Positions 24,301-33,314 of a DNA stretch of 64,000 bases are shown in pieces. Where the stretch lies: assembly GCA_023055505.1 (NCBI GenBank), contig JALIRH010000124.1:124001-188000 (forward strand), written 5' to 3'. This DNA comes from Callipepla californica brunnescens. Lineage: Eukaryota > Chordata > Aves > Galliformes > Odontophoridae. How positions within the stretch are numbered: the stretch's first letter is position 1; each line of letters begins with the position of its first letter. The position numbers were made by a program, and so were the translations under genes. The notes under the pieces are model-generated. The model was not told where the DNA came from. It was given only the letters and a program-made list of their open reading frames with translations, and made no database searches.

Positions 24301-27300
24301 GAAAGGTAAGGGTTAGGGTAAGGGTTAGGGTTAGGGTCAGTGTTAGGGTCAGGGTTAGGCTTATAGTATGGTTAGGGTAAGGGTTAGGGGTTAGGGTAGG
24401 GGTAGGGGTAGGGGTAAGGGTAGGGGTATGGGTAGGGTTAAGGTAAGGGTAGGGTTAGGGTTAGGTTTGGATTAGAGGTTACGGTAAGGGTTAGGGTTAG
24501 GGGTTAGGGTCAGTGTCAGGGTTAGGGTTAGGGTAGGGTTAGTGTTAGGGTAAGGTTTAGGGTTAGGGTTATGGTAAGCGTTAGGGTTAGAGTTAGGGTA
24601 GGGTTAGGGTAGGGTTAGGGTTAGGGTAGGGTTTGGGTTAGTGGTTAGGGTTAAGGTTAGGGGTTAGGGCTGGGGTAGGTTTAGGGCTAGGGTAGGGTTG
24701 GGTTTAGGGTTAGGGTGGGGTAAGGGTTAGGGGCAGGATAAGGGCTTAGGGGTTGGGGTTAGGGGTTAGGATTAGGGTAGGGTTAGGGTAAGGGTTAGGG
24801 TAGGGTTAAGGGTTAGGGTTTACGGTAGGGTTAGGGTTAGTGTTAGGGTAGGGTTATGGTTAAGTAAGGGTTAGGGTTAGGGTAAAGGTTAGGGTAGGGT
24901 TAGGGTTAGGTTTAAGGGGTAGGGTTTGGGTTAGATAATGGTTATGGTAAGTATTAGGGTCAGGGTTACGGGTAGGGTGTGAGTCAGGGTTAGGGTTTTA
25001 GGGTTAGGGTAGTGTTAGGGTTAGGTTTTGGGTCGATCAATAGGGTTAGGGTTAGATTAGGGTAGGGTTAGGATAGGGTTAGGGTAGGGTTTGTGTTAGG
25101 GTTAGGGTGTAGGGTTAGGGTTAGGGTAGGGTTAGGGTTAGGGGTTAAGGTTAGGGGTTAGTGTTAGGGTAGGGTAGGGGTAGGGTTAGGGTAGGGTAAG
25201 GGTTAGGGGTTAGGATTAGGGTTAAGGTGTTAGGAGTTAGGGTTAGGGTAGGGTTAGGGTTAGGGTTAGGGTTAGGGTTAGAATAGGGTAAGGGTTAGGG
25301 GTAGGGTTACGGGTAGGGTTAGGGTAAAGTTAGGGTTAGGGTTCCGGTTACGGTTAGGGTCCATCAATAGGGTTAGGGTTTAGGGTTAGGGGTTAGGGTT
25401 AGGTGTATGTGTAGGGGTAGGGTTAGGGTTAGGTTGGATTAGGGTTAGGGTTAGGGTTGGGTAAGGGTTAGGGGTAGGATTACGGGTAGGGTTAGTGTTA
25501 TGGTTAGGGTCCATCAATAGGGTTAGGCAAGGTTTAGGGTTTAGGGTTAGGTGTTAGGGTAAGGGGTTAGGGTTAGGGTAGGGTTAGGGTCCATCAATAG
25601 TGTTATGGTAGGGTTAGGGTTATGGATAGGGTTAGAGTTAGGGTAGGGTTAGAGTTAGGGTTAGGGTAGGGTTAGGGTAAGGGTAGAGTTAGGGTAGGTT
25701 TATGGTAAGGGTAGGGTAGTGTTAGGGTAGGGTATGGGTTAGGGGTTAGGGTTAAGGTTAGGGGTTAGGGCTCGGGTAGGGTTAGGGGTTAGTGTTAGGG
25801 TTAGGGGCAGGGTTAGGGTTAGGGTAGGGATGGGGTTAGGGTTAGGGTAGGGTTGGGGTTAGGGACAGGGTTAGGGTTTGGGCTTACGGGTTGGGGATAG
25901 GGGTTAGGGTCACGGTTAGGGTAGGGTTAGGTTAGGTTTAGGGTTAGTGTTAGGGTTATGGTTAGGTAAGGGTTAGGGGTTAGGGTAAATGTTAGGGTAG
26001 GGTTAGGGTTAGGTTAGGGTTAGTGTTAGGGTTAGGGTTATGGCTTAGGGGTAGGTAAGGGTTAGGGTAGGGTTAGGGTCAGGGTCAGGGTTAAGGGTAG
26101 GGTTTGAGTCAGGGTCAGGGTCAGGGTTAGGGTTAGCACAGGGTTAGGGTAGGGTTAGGTGTTAGGGTAGGGTTAGGGTTAGTGTTAGAGTTATGGTTAG
26201 GTAGGGGTTAGGGTAAGGGTTAGGGGTTAGGGTAAATGTTAGGGTAGGTTTAGGGTTAAGGATTAGGGTAGAGTTAGGGTTAGGTAAGGGTTAGGGTATG
26301 GTTAGGGTCAGGGTTAAGGGTAGGGTTAGGGTTAGGGTAGAATTAGGGTTAGATTTGAGGGTTAGGGTAGGGTTAGGGTAGGGTTAGGGGTTAGGGTAAG
26401 GGTTAGGGTTGGATTAGAATTTACGGTAAGGGTTAGGGTTAGGGGTTAGGGTCAGTATTAGGGTTAGGGGTTAGGGTTAGGGATAGGGTAAGAGTTAGGG
26501 TAGGGTTAGAGTTAGGGTAGGGTTAGTGTTAGGGTTAGGGTACGTTTAGGGTTTGGGTAAGGGTTAGGGTGAGGGTTGGTGTTAGGGTAGGATTAGGGTT
26601 AGGTTCAGGGTTAGGGTAGTGTTAGGGTTTAGGGTTAGGGTTAGGGTATGGTTAGGGGTTAGGGTTGGGGTAAGGGTTAGGTTAGGGTTAGGGTTAGGGG
26701 GTTAGGGTTAGGGGATTAGTGTTAGGGTTAGGGGTTAGGGTTAGGGTGAGGGTTGGTGTTAGGGTAGGATTAGGGTTAGGTTCAGGGTTAGGGTAGTGTT
26801 AGGGTTCAGGGTTAGGGTTGTGGTAAGGTTTAGGGGATTAGTGTTAGGGGTTAGGGTAGGGTTAGGGTTAGGATTGGGATTAGGTTTAGGTTAGGGTTAT
26901 GGTTAGGGTTAGGATAGGGTTAATGTAGGGTTAGGGTTAGTGATAGAGTAAGACTTAGGGTTAGGGTTATGGTAAGAGTTAGGGATTGGGATACGGTTAG
27001 ATTTAGGGTTAAGAATAGGGTTCGGGTTTGATTAGGGTTAGGGTTAGTGTTAGGAATCAATTTGGAGGAAGGAAAAGGTTTAGGAATTGGTTCATTGTTA
27101 GGGTTAGTCTTCAAGTTAGTAATAGAGTAAGGGTTAGTGTTCGGGTTAGGAATAGGGTTCTGAATAGGGCGAGGTTTGGGAATAGGATGAAGTTTAGGGT
27201 TAGGGTTCGGGTCAGATTTAGCACTATGTTTCAGGTTCCTTTTAGGTTTAGTGATAAGGATTAGGGGTACGTTTAGGTATTGTACAATGCTAAGTGTTAG

Positions 27301-27317
27301 CTTCTGGGTGGGGGTTG
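17889..27317 (+). repeat. degenerate telomere-like array, TTAGGG strand
   Basis: More than 9 kb of TTAGGG-like repeat lies on the + strand. Perfect hexamers are mixed with GTAGGG, TTAGGGG, GTTAGGGTC and other variants, so this is an old interstitial or subtelomeric array and not a functional terminus. A non-telomeric decamer TCCATCAATA is scattered through it ten times (two copies with one change). Longer segments are duplicated, for example about 300 bp at 22,100-22,395 and again 3,580 bp further on, and a block near 19,480-19,640 again 582 bp on. Towards 27 kb it becomes more degenerate and matches part of the macrosatellite unit found after 37 kb. No gene is seen. Confidence 0.95.
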
Positions 27318-28512
27318 GGGTTTGTCATGGTTTTATGATTTTTTGGTACTGGTATTCCACATCATAACATCATGTATTGTATTAGGAGTTGAAGAGCTAA
27401 TACTCCAGCTCCATAGATCATTGATAATTCCAGGTATACCTGTCTGAGAAGAGAAGAAGCACTACATTCCCCAGAGGACTTTGCGATGCTTTGTATTTTT
27501 ACGTGTTTTCCGCTCAGAGGGAACAGATAAAAACCCTCAGCGGTCACGGGACACTCTCTTTCCTTCGGGATCGACTCAGCAGTGGGTGCTCGCTGCCGTA
27601 TCGCCTTCAGCGTTAGCGTAAGGCCTTCGGTTTATCGGACACTCTCTCTTGCTCATTTTGTTTGATTCATTAGCCTCAATTCCAATTACATTGTATTATA
27701 TTGTGTTATTTTGCTTTCTAATATCTTATTTAGTAAATTAGCTTTCCTCCTCAGATCGTTGCCGCTGTTTTGTTTCTAGGCCCATCTCCCTTTTCCCTTT
27801 TCCCTTTTTCCTTGCCCTTTCCTGGGGCGTGGGTCCGTGGGTCCCCGCAGCAATCGTCACGGAACCGGGCCGATCCAGCCCGGTAAACCGTTGACAGGGT
27901 TAGATTAAGGGTGAGGGTTAGGATTAGGACTAGATTTAGGATTAGGTTTAGGAATAGGTTTTCTTTGATTGTTAGAGTGAGAGAAAGGTTAGGCCTTGGG
28001 TTTGTTTTTGGAATAGTTTTGGGTTTCAGAATAGGAATTGGGTTAGTATTTGGAATCTGTTTTGGTTTAGTATTAGTGTTAGGGTCAGGGTTAGAAGTTA
28101 GGTGATGGCTGTGGTAATCTAATGCTTTGTGTTAGGCTTAGGGTTGGGCTTAAATTTGGGGTTGGTTTTAAGGTCCCATTTAGATTTCAGGTAGAATTGG
28201 AGTTAAATTAAGGTAACGGTTAGGATTAGATTTAGGGTTCTGATAAGGGTTAGGTTAGGGTTAGGGTTTGGTTCCAAGTTGTTTTTAGGGTTAGGGTTAA
28301 CGTTAGGTTTCAGGATAGGGTTAGGAATATAGCTAGGTGTTAGGTAAGGTTTAATCCTAGGGTTTCAGTTCGGGTTAGGTGAAGCATTAGTTTTACAGTT
28401 AGAAGACATGTTAGGGTTAGGGTTAGGTTTTGGTGTAGATTTAGGTTTAGGGTAAGGGTTAGGGATGTAGATGAAGGTTTAGTGGAAGGGGTAGGGTTCT
28501 CTTTAGTTTTAG
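27053..28512 (+). repeat. orphan copy of part of the 5.2-kb macrosatellite unit
   Basis: Apart from the solo LTR, this stretch matches 40,086-41,156 in macrosatellite unit 1, including AATCAATTTGGAGGAAGG, the CACTATGTTTCAGG phrase and the end at CTTTAGTTTTAGGACC. It lacks roughly 300 bp that the units have between two copies of GTGGTAATCTAATGCTTTG (40,480 and 40,750), consistent with recombination between those copies in one of the versions. At 28,512 the similarity stops and C-rich SGF29 intron sequence begins. Confidence 0.85.
27323..27896 (+). mobile_element. solo LTR (574 bp) inserted in telomere-like DNA
   Basis: A non-telomeric block begins TGTCATGG and ends GTTGACA; the ends TGTCA/TGACA are perfect 5-bp inverted repeats. 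It is flanked by GGGTT on both sides (27,318-27,322 and 27,897-27,901). The uninterrupted version, GGTTGGGGTTAGATTAAGGG, is present in each macrosatellite unit (for example at 45,486), which proves the insertion point. A TATA-like GATAAAAA near 27,524 favours + orientation. The family is not identified. Confidence 0.88.
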
Positions 28513-29102
28513 GACCCACAGCACAGAACCCGGCCCCAAAAGGGCACGAACGGACCCCATAACCCAGCCCTATAATGTCGATATCTGACCCCAAAACTCA
28601 GCACCAAAATCCTGCAATTCCACCCCAAAATCTCCATTATCAGCCCCAGAATCCGATTATTTCCCCCAAATGTCAGCCCCAAATCCCATTAGTTCCCCCC
28701 TGACCCCACAATTTTCCCCCGACCCCATAATTCCCCCCCATGACCCTATAATTTCCCCCCCAACCCCATCAATTCCCCCCTGTGACCCCATTACTTCACC
28801 TCCTGACCCTGTTACTTCCCCTATTCCCCCCGACCCTATAATTGCCCTAGAACAGCCGCAGGACGATTCCTCGGTGCTGTTTGAGGTCACATCAGCCCAA
28901 CCCCATTACTTTCCCCGCGTCCCCATAATTCACCTGTTCCCCCCGTGACCCCATTAATTTCCCCTCTGACCCTATTAGTTCCCCTGTTCCCCCTCCAACC
29001 CTTTAAATTCCCCCTGACCCCATAATTCCCCCTGACCCCATTGCTTTCCTCCCGACCCCATAAATTCCCCCTGACCCCATAATTGCTCTATAACAGCCGC
29101 AG
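28513..29102. repeat. C-rich minisatellite (GACCCCATAATTCCCCC), last SGF29 intron
   Basis: Tandem GACCCCATAATTCCCCCC-like units lead up to the last SGF29 exon and end in a usable splice acceptor, AACAGCCGCAG at 29,092-29,102. No further exon is recognised. It includes a truncated copy of the beginning of the last exon at 28,862-28,885. Confidence 0.85.
28862..28885 (+). pseudogene. SGF29: duplicated start of the last SGF29 exon
   Basis: AACAGCCGCAG followed by eight codons (DDSSVLFE) repeats the acceptor and beginning of the exon at 29,103 exactly 241 bp upstream, then breaks off into GTCACATCAG. The flanking intronic phrase is copied too, so this is a local tandem duplication. It could act as a decoy acceptor. 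Confidence 0.8.
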
Positions 29103-29354
29103 GATGATTCCTCGGTGCTGTTTGAGGACACGTTGTACGCTGACGGATATTCATCGCCACTCAACGTCGCACAGCGCTACGTTGTGGCCTGCAGGGACAC
29201 CAAGAAGAAGCGACCCCGTGTGGCCGTTTTGGGGCCGTTCCAGGATTTGGGTTTTTTGGGGTCATTAGGGCCGATTTACGGTCACTTTGGGGTCACTCTG
29301 GAGCACTTTGGGGTGCAGTGCTGCATCGTGGCCTGCAGAGACACCAAGAAGTGA
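29103..29354 (+). CDS. SGF29: SGF29 last coding exon, with lost stop and extended tail
   Basis: After the acceptor CAG at 29,102 the frame encodes DDSSVLFEDT, LYADGYSSPL, NVAQRYVVAC and RDTKKK (36 residues to 29,210). This is the C-terminal end of the second Tudor domain of SGF29, which reads histone H3K4 methylation in SAGA/ATAC; vertebrate homologues end at the lysine run. Here the next codon is CGA (29,211-29,213) where TGA is expected. The frame runs on for about 47 residues, through minisatellite-like sequence, into a second copy of the exon end (CIVACRDTKK) and stops at TGA 29,352-29,354. Whether the extension is translated is unknown. The identification is strong; exons between this and exon 1 are not visible in the window. 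Confidence 0.85.
   Translation, partial: DDSSVLFEDTLYADGYSSPLNVAQRYVVACRDTKKKRPRVAVLGPFQDLGFLGSLGPIYGHFGVTLEHFGVQCCIVACRDTKK
29316..29354 (+). pseudogene. SGF29: duplicated end of the last SGF29 exon, carrying the stop
   Basis: GTGGCCTGCAGAGACACC followed by AAGAAGTGA repeats the end of the exon at 29,185-29,213 and keeps the TGA that the main copy has lost. A weaker third echo (GCGCAGCGCTTCCAAGAAGTG) lies near 29,437-29,460. The intervening sequence is GGGGTCACTTTGG-type minisatellite. Confidence 0.75.
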
Positions 29355-29519
29355 CCCCATAGGGGATTTGATATGGTCCTTATGGGGTCGTTATAGGGTT
29401 TTGGGGTCACTTTGGGGTCATTTTGGGGCCCTTTGGGGCGCAGCGCTTCCAAGAAGTGTTGGAAGTAATCTGGGATATTTGGGGTCATTTTGCGTCACAT
29501 CGGGGTCACTTCGGGTCAT
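29355..29519. repeat. GGGGTCACTTTGG-type minisatellite
   Basis: Short G/T-rich tandem units (TTTTGGGGTCACTTTGGGGTCA) follow the SGF29 exon. No gene is recognised. Confidence 0.6.
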
Positions 29520-29800
29520 TGCACGTTGGGGCGTGGCTCGAATGCGAGGCTTAACGTTGGCCATGCCCACTCGCTTCCCACTGGCTTCCGGTTTCCCACT
29601 TCCAGGCGTGCTTCCGCCTCCTTACCCACAATGCCCCGCTCGCTGCCGGAAATCCGCGCTCCCAGAAGTTTCAGTCATTTCCGGTCATCGTGCCTCGTTC
29701 CAGTGGCACTGTTCCGCCTCGCTACCCCACACCCCGCCCTTTCCGCTGCCGATCTGTGCTGTGATTGGCCGAGCTGTGCCGTGGGGCCGGAAGCGGCCGC
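29520..29800 (+). promoter_or_regulatory. CpG-rich promoter-like region
   Basis: Moderately CpG-rich, non-repetitive DNA contains several ETS-type elements (CTTCCGGTTT, TTTCCGGTC, CCGGAAGCG), an inverted CCAAT box (GATTGG at about 29,762) and ACCCACAATGCCCC, which resembles part of the ZNF143 motif. It ends in GGCCGCATGG, a strong start context at 29,801. This is the profile of a housekeeping promoter for a gene downstream of SGF29, inferred from motifs only. Confidence 0.55.
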
Positions 29801-29833
29801 ATGGTGGAAGCGGAGCTGGAAGCAGAGCACGTG
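29801..29833 (+). CDS. candidate first coding exon of an unidentified gene
   Basis: ATG in a strong context (GCCGCATGG) is followed by eleven codons, MVEAELEAEHV, and a donor-like GTG|GTCAGT. It lies at the end of the promoter-like stretch. The residues LEAEHV resemble the end of the first helix of BOLA2, a gene linked to SGF29 in the human 16p11.2 region, but the match is too short to name the gene. No convincing second exon follows; the best is at 30,693. It could be chance. Confidence 0.3.
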
Positions 29834-29849
29834 GTCAGTGGCAGGGCGG

Positions 29850-30660
29850 GAGGGGCGGTTATGGGGCCGGGGTCAGGTTATGGGGTTATGGGGCAGGGAT
29901 TTGGGGCTGGGGTCGTGGGTGTGGGGTCCAGGCTTGGGGCAGAGCTGTGGGGCAGAGTTGTGGGTCCAGGTGCACTGATTGGGGCAGAGCTGTTGGATGC
30001 GGGGCTGAGCTGTGGGGTGGATCTGTGGGGCAGAGCTGTGGCGGTTGGGGGGCGGAGGTGTGGTGCAGGTATGAGCAGATGTGGGGCTCAGATGCGGGGC
30101 TGAGCTGCGGGATGTGAGGCTGATCCATGGGGCAGAGCTGTGGAATGTGGGGCTGATCTGTGGGGCAGGTAGGTATGTGGGGCAGAGCTGTGGGATGTGG
30201 GGCAGGTATGTGCAGATTGGGGTTGAGCCGTGGGGCTGAGGTGTGGGATATGGGGCAGCACTATGGGGCTGAGTTGTGGGGTTGAGCCGTGGGGCAGAGG
30301 TGTGGGATGTGGGGCAGATCTGTGGGTCCAGGTGTGGGGTTTGGGGCAGATGTGTGGGGCAGAGCCACAGGGCTGAGCTCTGGGGCCAGGTGTGGGGTGA
30401 GGGGCTGAGCTGTGGTGCAGAGCTGAGGGATGTGGGGCTGAGCTGTGGGTCCAGGTGTGGGGTTTGGGGCAGATGTGTGGGGCAGAGCCACAGGGCTGAG
30501 CTCTGGGGCCAGGTGTGGGATGAGGGGCTGAGCTGTGGGATGTGGGGCTGAGCTGTGTGGCCAGGGGATGAGGGGCAGAGATGTGGGGCAAATGTGTGGG
30601 ATGTGGGGCAGCGCTGTGGGGCTGAGCTGTGGTGTGGATGTTTGGGGTGAAGGTGTGGGG
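29850..30660. repeat. G-rich minisatellite (TGTGGGGCAGAGC)
   Basis: Tandem units of about 14-16 bp such as GCTGTGGGGCAGA, GATGTGGGGC and GTCCAGGTGTGGGG occupy this stretch. A longer block (CCACAGGGCTGAGCTCTGGGG) is duplicated at about 30,367 and 30,489. Long open frames on both strands come from the low-complexity repeat and are not considered genes. Confidence 0.85.
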
Positions 30661-30692
30661 CAGAGTTCTGCCCCACAGAGGTGCTCCCGCAG

Positions 30693-30732
30693 GAGGTGGA
30701 GGAGATGCAGTGGCGGCATTCTGAGGGGAATA
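30693..30732 (+). CDS. possible short internal exon, unidentified
   Basis: A non-repetitive segment between an acceptor-like CTCCCGCAG and a donor-like AATAG|GTCAGTG reads EVEEMQWRHSEGN in a phase compatible with the candidate exon at 29,801. It stands out from the flanking minisatellites, but I do not recognise it and cannot exclude chance. Confidence 0.2.
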
Positions 30733-31350
30733 GGTCAGTGCCCCATTGCTGCCCCACAGCTGCCCCATAGCCACCCCATTGAGATCCACTGAGATCAGTG
30801 GAGACCCCATTGAGATCCGTAGGGACCCCATGGAGATCCATGGTGACCCATGGCTGCCCCGTAGCTGCCCCACATCCGCCCCATAGCTGGGCGTGGCTTC
30901 GCTCTGGGCACACCGCCTTCTGCGGGACCCACAGCGACCCACACTGACCCACAGTGACCCACACTGACCCATAGAGACCCACAGCGACCCATAGAGACTC
31001 ACAGCGACCCATAGCGGGACCCACAGCGACCCAACCGACCCACAGCAACCTATAGGGGGAACCACAGCAACCCACAGAGACCGATAGCTCACACAGCGAC
31101 CCACAGTGACCCACAGCAGGACCCACAGCGACCCATAGAGACCCACAGCGACCCATAGAAACACATAGAGACTCATAGTTACCCACAGCGATTTATAGAG
31201 ACCCACAGCGACTCACTGAGACCCACAGTGACCTATAGCTGGACCCACAGACACCCAGAGCAACCCAAAGTGACCCACAGCTTGACCCATAGCGACCCAT
31301 GCCAGGAACCACAGCGATCCATTGGGACCCATAGCGATCCACAGCGACCC

Positions 31351-31472
31351 ATGGAAAACCACAGGGAGCAAGAGGGAGCCACAGAGACACAGCGACATCA
31401 CGTGAGAGCGCCGCCTGGTGTCGTGGAGGGGGAACTGCAGCTCCTTAGGAATCTCCTGGGGCACATAGAGAC
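31351..31472 (-). promoter_or_regulatory. CTCF-type module, copy 1 (degenerate)
   Basis: First copy of a ~120-bp module. The motif is GCGCCGCCTGGTGTC at 31,408-31,422, which differs from the CTCF core (reverse complement GCGCCCCCTGGTGGC) at two positions. It is followed by GGAACTGCAGCTCCTTAGG and ATCTCCTGGGGCAC, shared by the other copies. Binding is doubtful for this copy. Confidence 0.5.
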
Positions 31473-32138
31473 CAACAGCGCCTCATAGCAGGACCCACAC
31501 TGACCCACAGCGAACCATATTGGGACCCACAGCGTAACCCACAGCGACCCGTAACAGACCACATTGACCCATTGCGACGCACTGCAACCCATAGCGACTC
31601 ATAGAGGCACAGCGACACACAGCCATCCACAGCAACCCATAGCGACCCAGCCGACCCACAGCAACCTATAGGGGGGCCCACAGCGACTCACAGCAACCCA
31701 CAGAGACCGATTACAACCAATAGTGACCGATAGCGACCCACCGCGACACACAGCGACCCACACCGACCCATAGCAACCCACAGTGACCCACAGAGACCCA
31801 CTGAGACCCATAGAGACCCACAGCGACCCACAGCGACCCATAGCAGGACCTAGAGTGACCCATAGCGTCCCGAAGAGACCCGTAGCGACTCACTGCGACC
31901 CACAATGACCCATAGCTGGACCCACAGACACCCACAGCATGACCCACAGCGACCCATTGCAACTCTTAGCAACATGTAGAGACTTATAGCGATCCACATC
32001 GACCCATAGCGACCCATGGATACACATAGCAAGACCCACAGTGACCCATAGCGTCCCATAGAGACCCGCAGCAAAACGTAGCATCCCACAGAGATCGATA
32101 GCGACGCATAGTGACCCACAGCGACCCATAGCGCCCAA

Positions 32139-32260
32139 TAGGAAACCACTGATAGCAATAAGGAGCCCTAGAGACCCAGCGACATTACGTGAGAGCGCCC
32201 CCTGGTGGCGTGGAGGGGAACTGCAGCCCCTTAGGGATCCATTGGGAACCTTAGAGACCC
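32139..32260 (-). promoter_or_regulatory. CTCF-type module, copy 2 (consensus core)
   Basis: AGCGCCCCCTGGTGGC at 32,194-32,209 is a full match to the reverse complement of the vertebrate CTCF core motif, so the site is on the - strand. It is the best of the four. It lies 787 bp after copy 1 and is flanked by the same module sequence (CGTGAGA before, GGAACTGCAGCCCCTTAGG after). Confidence 0.7.
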
Positions 32261-32383
32261 ACAGAGACCCATAGCAGGACCCACAGCAAACCAAAGCGAT
32301 CCATAGCAACCCATAGCGATCCACAGTGACCCACAGTAACCCACAGCGAAGCATATTGGGACCCATAGCGACACATAGCGCCC

Positions 32384-32508
32384 AATAGGAAAACACAGAG
32401 AGCAATAGGAAGCCGTAGAGACACAGCGACATCATGTGAGAGCTCCCTCTGGTGGCGTGAAGGGGAACTGCAGCCCCTTAGGGATCTCCTGGGGCACGTA
32501 GAGACCCA
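32384..32508 (-). promoter_or_regulatory. CTCF-type module, copy 3
   Basis: GCTCCCTCTGGTGGC at 32,442-32,456 keeps CTGGTGGC but has two changes in the C-rich half. It is in the same orientation as the other copies and 247 bp after copy 2. Confidence 0.5.
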
Positions 32509-32700
32509 TAGCAGGACCCACACCGACCCACAGCGAACCCTATTGGGACCCATAGCGTGACCCACAGCGACCCACAGCAACCCATAGAGACTCATAGCAA
32601 ACCACAGCAACCCACAGTGACCCATAGCGAGACCCACAGCGACCCACAGTGACCCACAGCTTGACCCAAAGCAACCCATGCCGGGACCCACAGCGACCCA

Positions 32701-32820
32701 TAGAAAACCTCAGAGAGCAATAGGAAGGCACAGAGACATCACGTGAGAGCGCCCCCTCCCCTGGTGGCGTGGAGGGGAACTGCAGCCCCTTAGGAATCTC
32801 CTGGGGCATATAGAGACCCA
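32701..32820 (-). promoter_or_regulatory. CTCF-type module, copy 4 (core split by insertion)
   Basis: GCGCCCCCT is followed by a 5-base insertion before CTGGTGGC (32,749-32,768), so the core is broken although both halves are conserved. The flanks match the other copies. It lies 307 bp after copy 3. Confidence 0.45.
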
Positions 32821-32901
32821 CAGCGACCCATAGCAGGACCCACAGTGACCCACAGCAAACCATATTGGGACCCATAGCGGGACCCAGAGAGACCCACAGA
32901 C

Positions 32902-33264
32902 TGTTACAATGAAGGGTCGGGAACCCAGCTTGATGCTAGCTAATGTTCCATTTATTAAGCAACAACTCAAAGCTTAGATAGACAGAGAAGCAGTGTGTGT
33001 TAGGATCTAACTGGGGGAAGCTACAAGGATCTAATTGAGGGAATTTACACTCCTCAGTGTTAACAGGTCAAGAATATAAAACACTCCTAGTCATCTAAAC
33101 AAACAGTTTCTTATTGCTATCCATTACTGTCTTCTGTTTCTTTTCACTCCTTAGACATGGTTGTCTCAAGCTTATCAGCTTATCTTTACACAGCCTACGT
33201 CCAAGGTTTATGGCCTGATTCCTGCTTAGCTAACAGTTCCGTCTGACTCCCACTTTTGCCATCA
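32902..33264 (-). mobile_element. 3' LTR of the - strand ERV (363 bp)
   Basis: The block begins TGTTACAATG and ends TTGCCATCA on the + strand, giving TG...CA ends in the viral (-) sense. A polyadenylation signal AATAAA lies on the - strand at about 32,953-32,958, near the 3' end. The polypurine tract immediately precedes it in the viral sense. The outer end abuts the 10-bp minisatellite. The 5' LTR is missing, so age by LTR divergence and target duplication cannot be read. Confidence 0.85.
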
Positions 33265-33283
33265 CCCACTTCTCCCCCTTTCT
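33265..33283 (-). other. polypurine tract next to the 3' LTR
   Basis: On the - strand this reads AGAAAGGGGGAGAAGTGGG and ends directly at the TG of the LTR. It is the usual primer site for plus-strand DNA synthesis, and it fixes the LTR boundary and orientation. Confidence 0.8.
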
Positions 33284-33314
33284 GTTATGAATATTTTCTT
33301 TGTAGCATTGTCAA

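Larger units (their letters stand above)
30740..32900. repeat. 10-bp minisatellite (GACCCACAGC / GACCCATAGC) with embedded modules
   Basis: This is a degenerate tandem array of the 10-base unit GACCCACAGC and variants GACCCATAGA and GACCCATAGC, preceded at 30,740-30,900 by CCCCATTG-type units. Four copies of a ~120-bp non-10-mer module are embedded in it (listed separately). On the - strand the unit lacks stops, giving long repetitive frames. It ends at the LTR at 32,902. Confidence 0.93.

Noticed and set aside
17889..28512. A functional chromosome end
   Set aside because: The hexamers are heavily degenerate, followed by 35 kb of other DNA, and no perfect terminal array is present; this is interstitial or subtelomeric repeat.
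28670..28948. Proline-rich 92-codon frame before the last SGF29 exon
   Set aside because: It is a translation of the GACCCCATAATTCCCCC minisatellite; it covers the truncated exon copy only by chance.
29287..31206. Long frames of 276, 437 and 372 codons on both strands
   Set aside because: Low-complexity Pro/His/Ser or Gly/Trp-rich translations of G-rich and GACCCACAGC minisatellites, overlapping each other in several frames.
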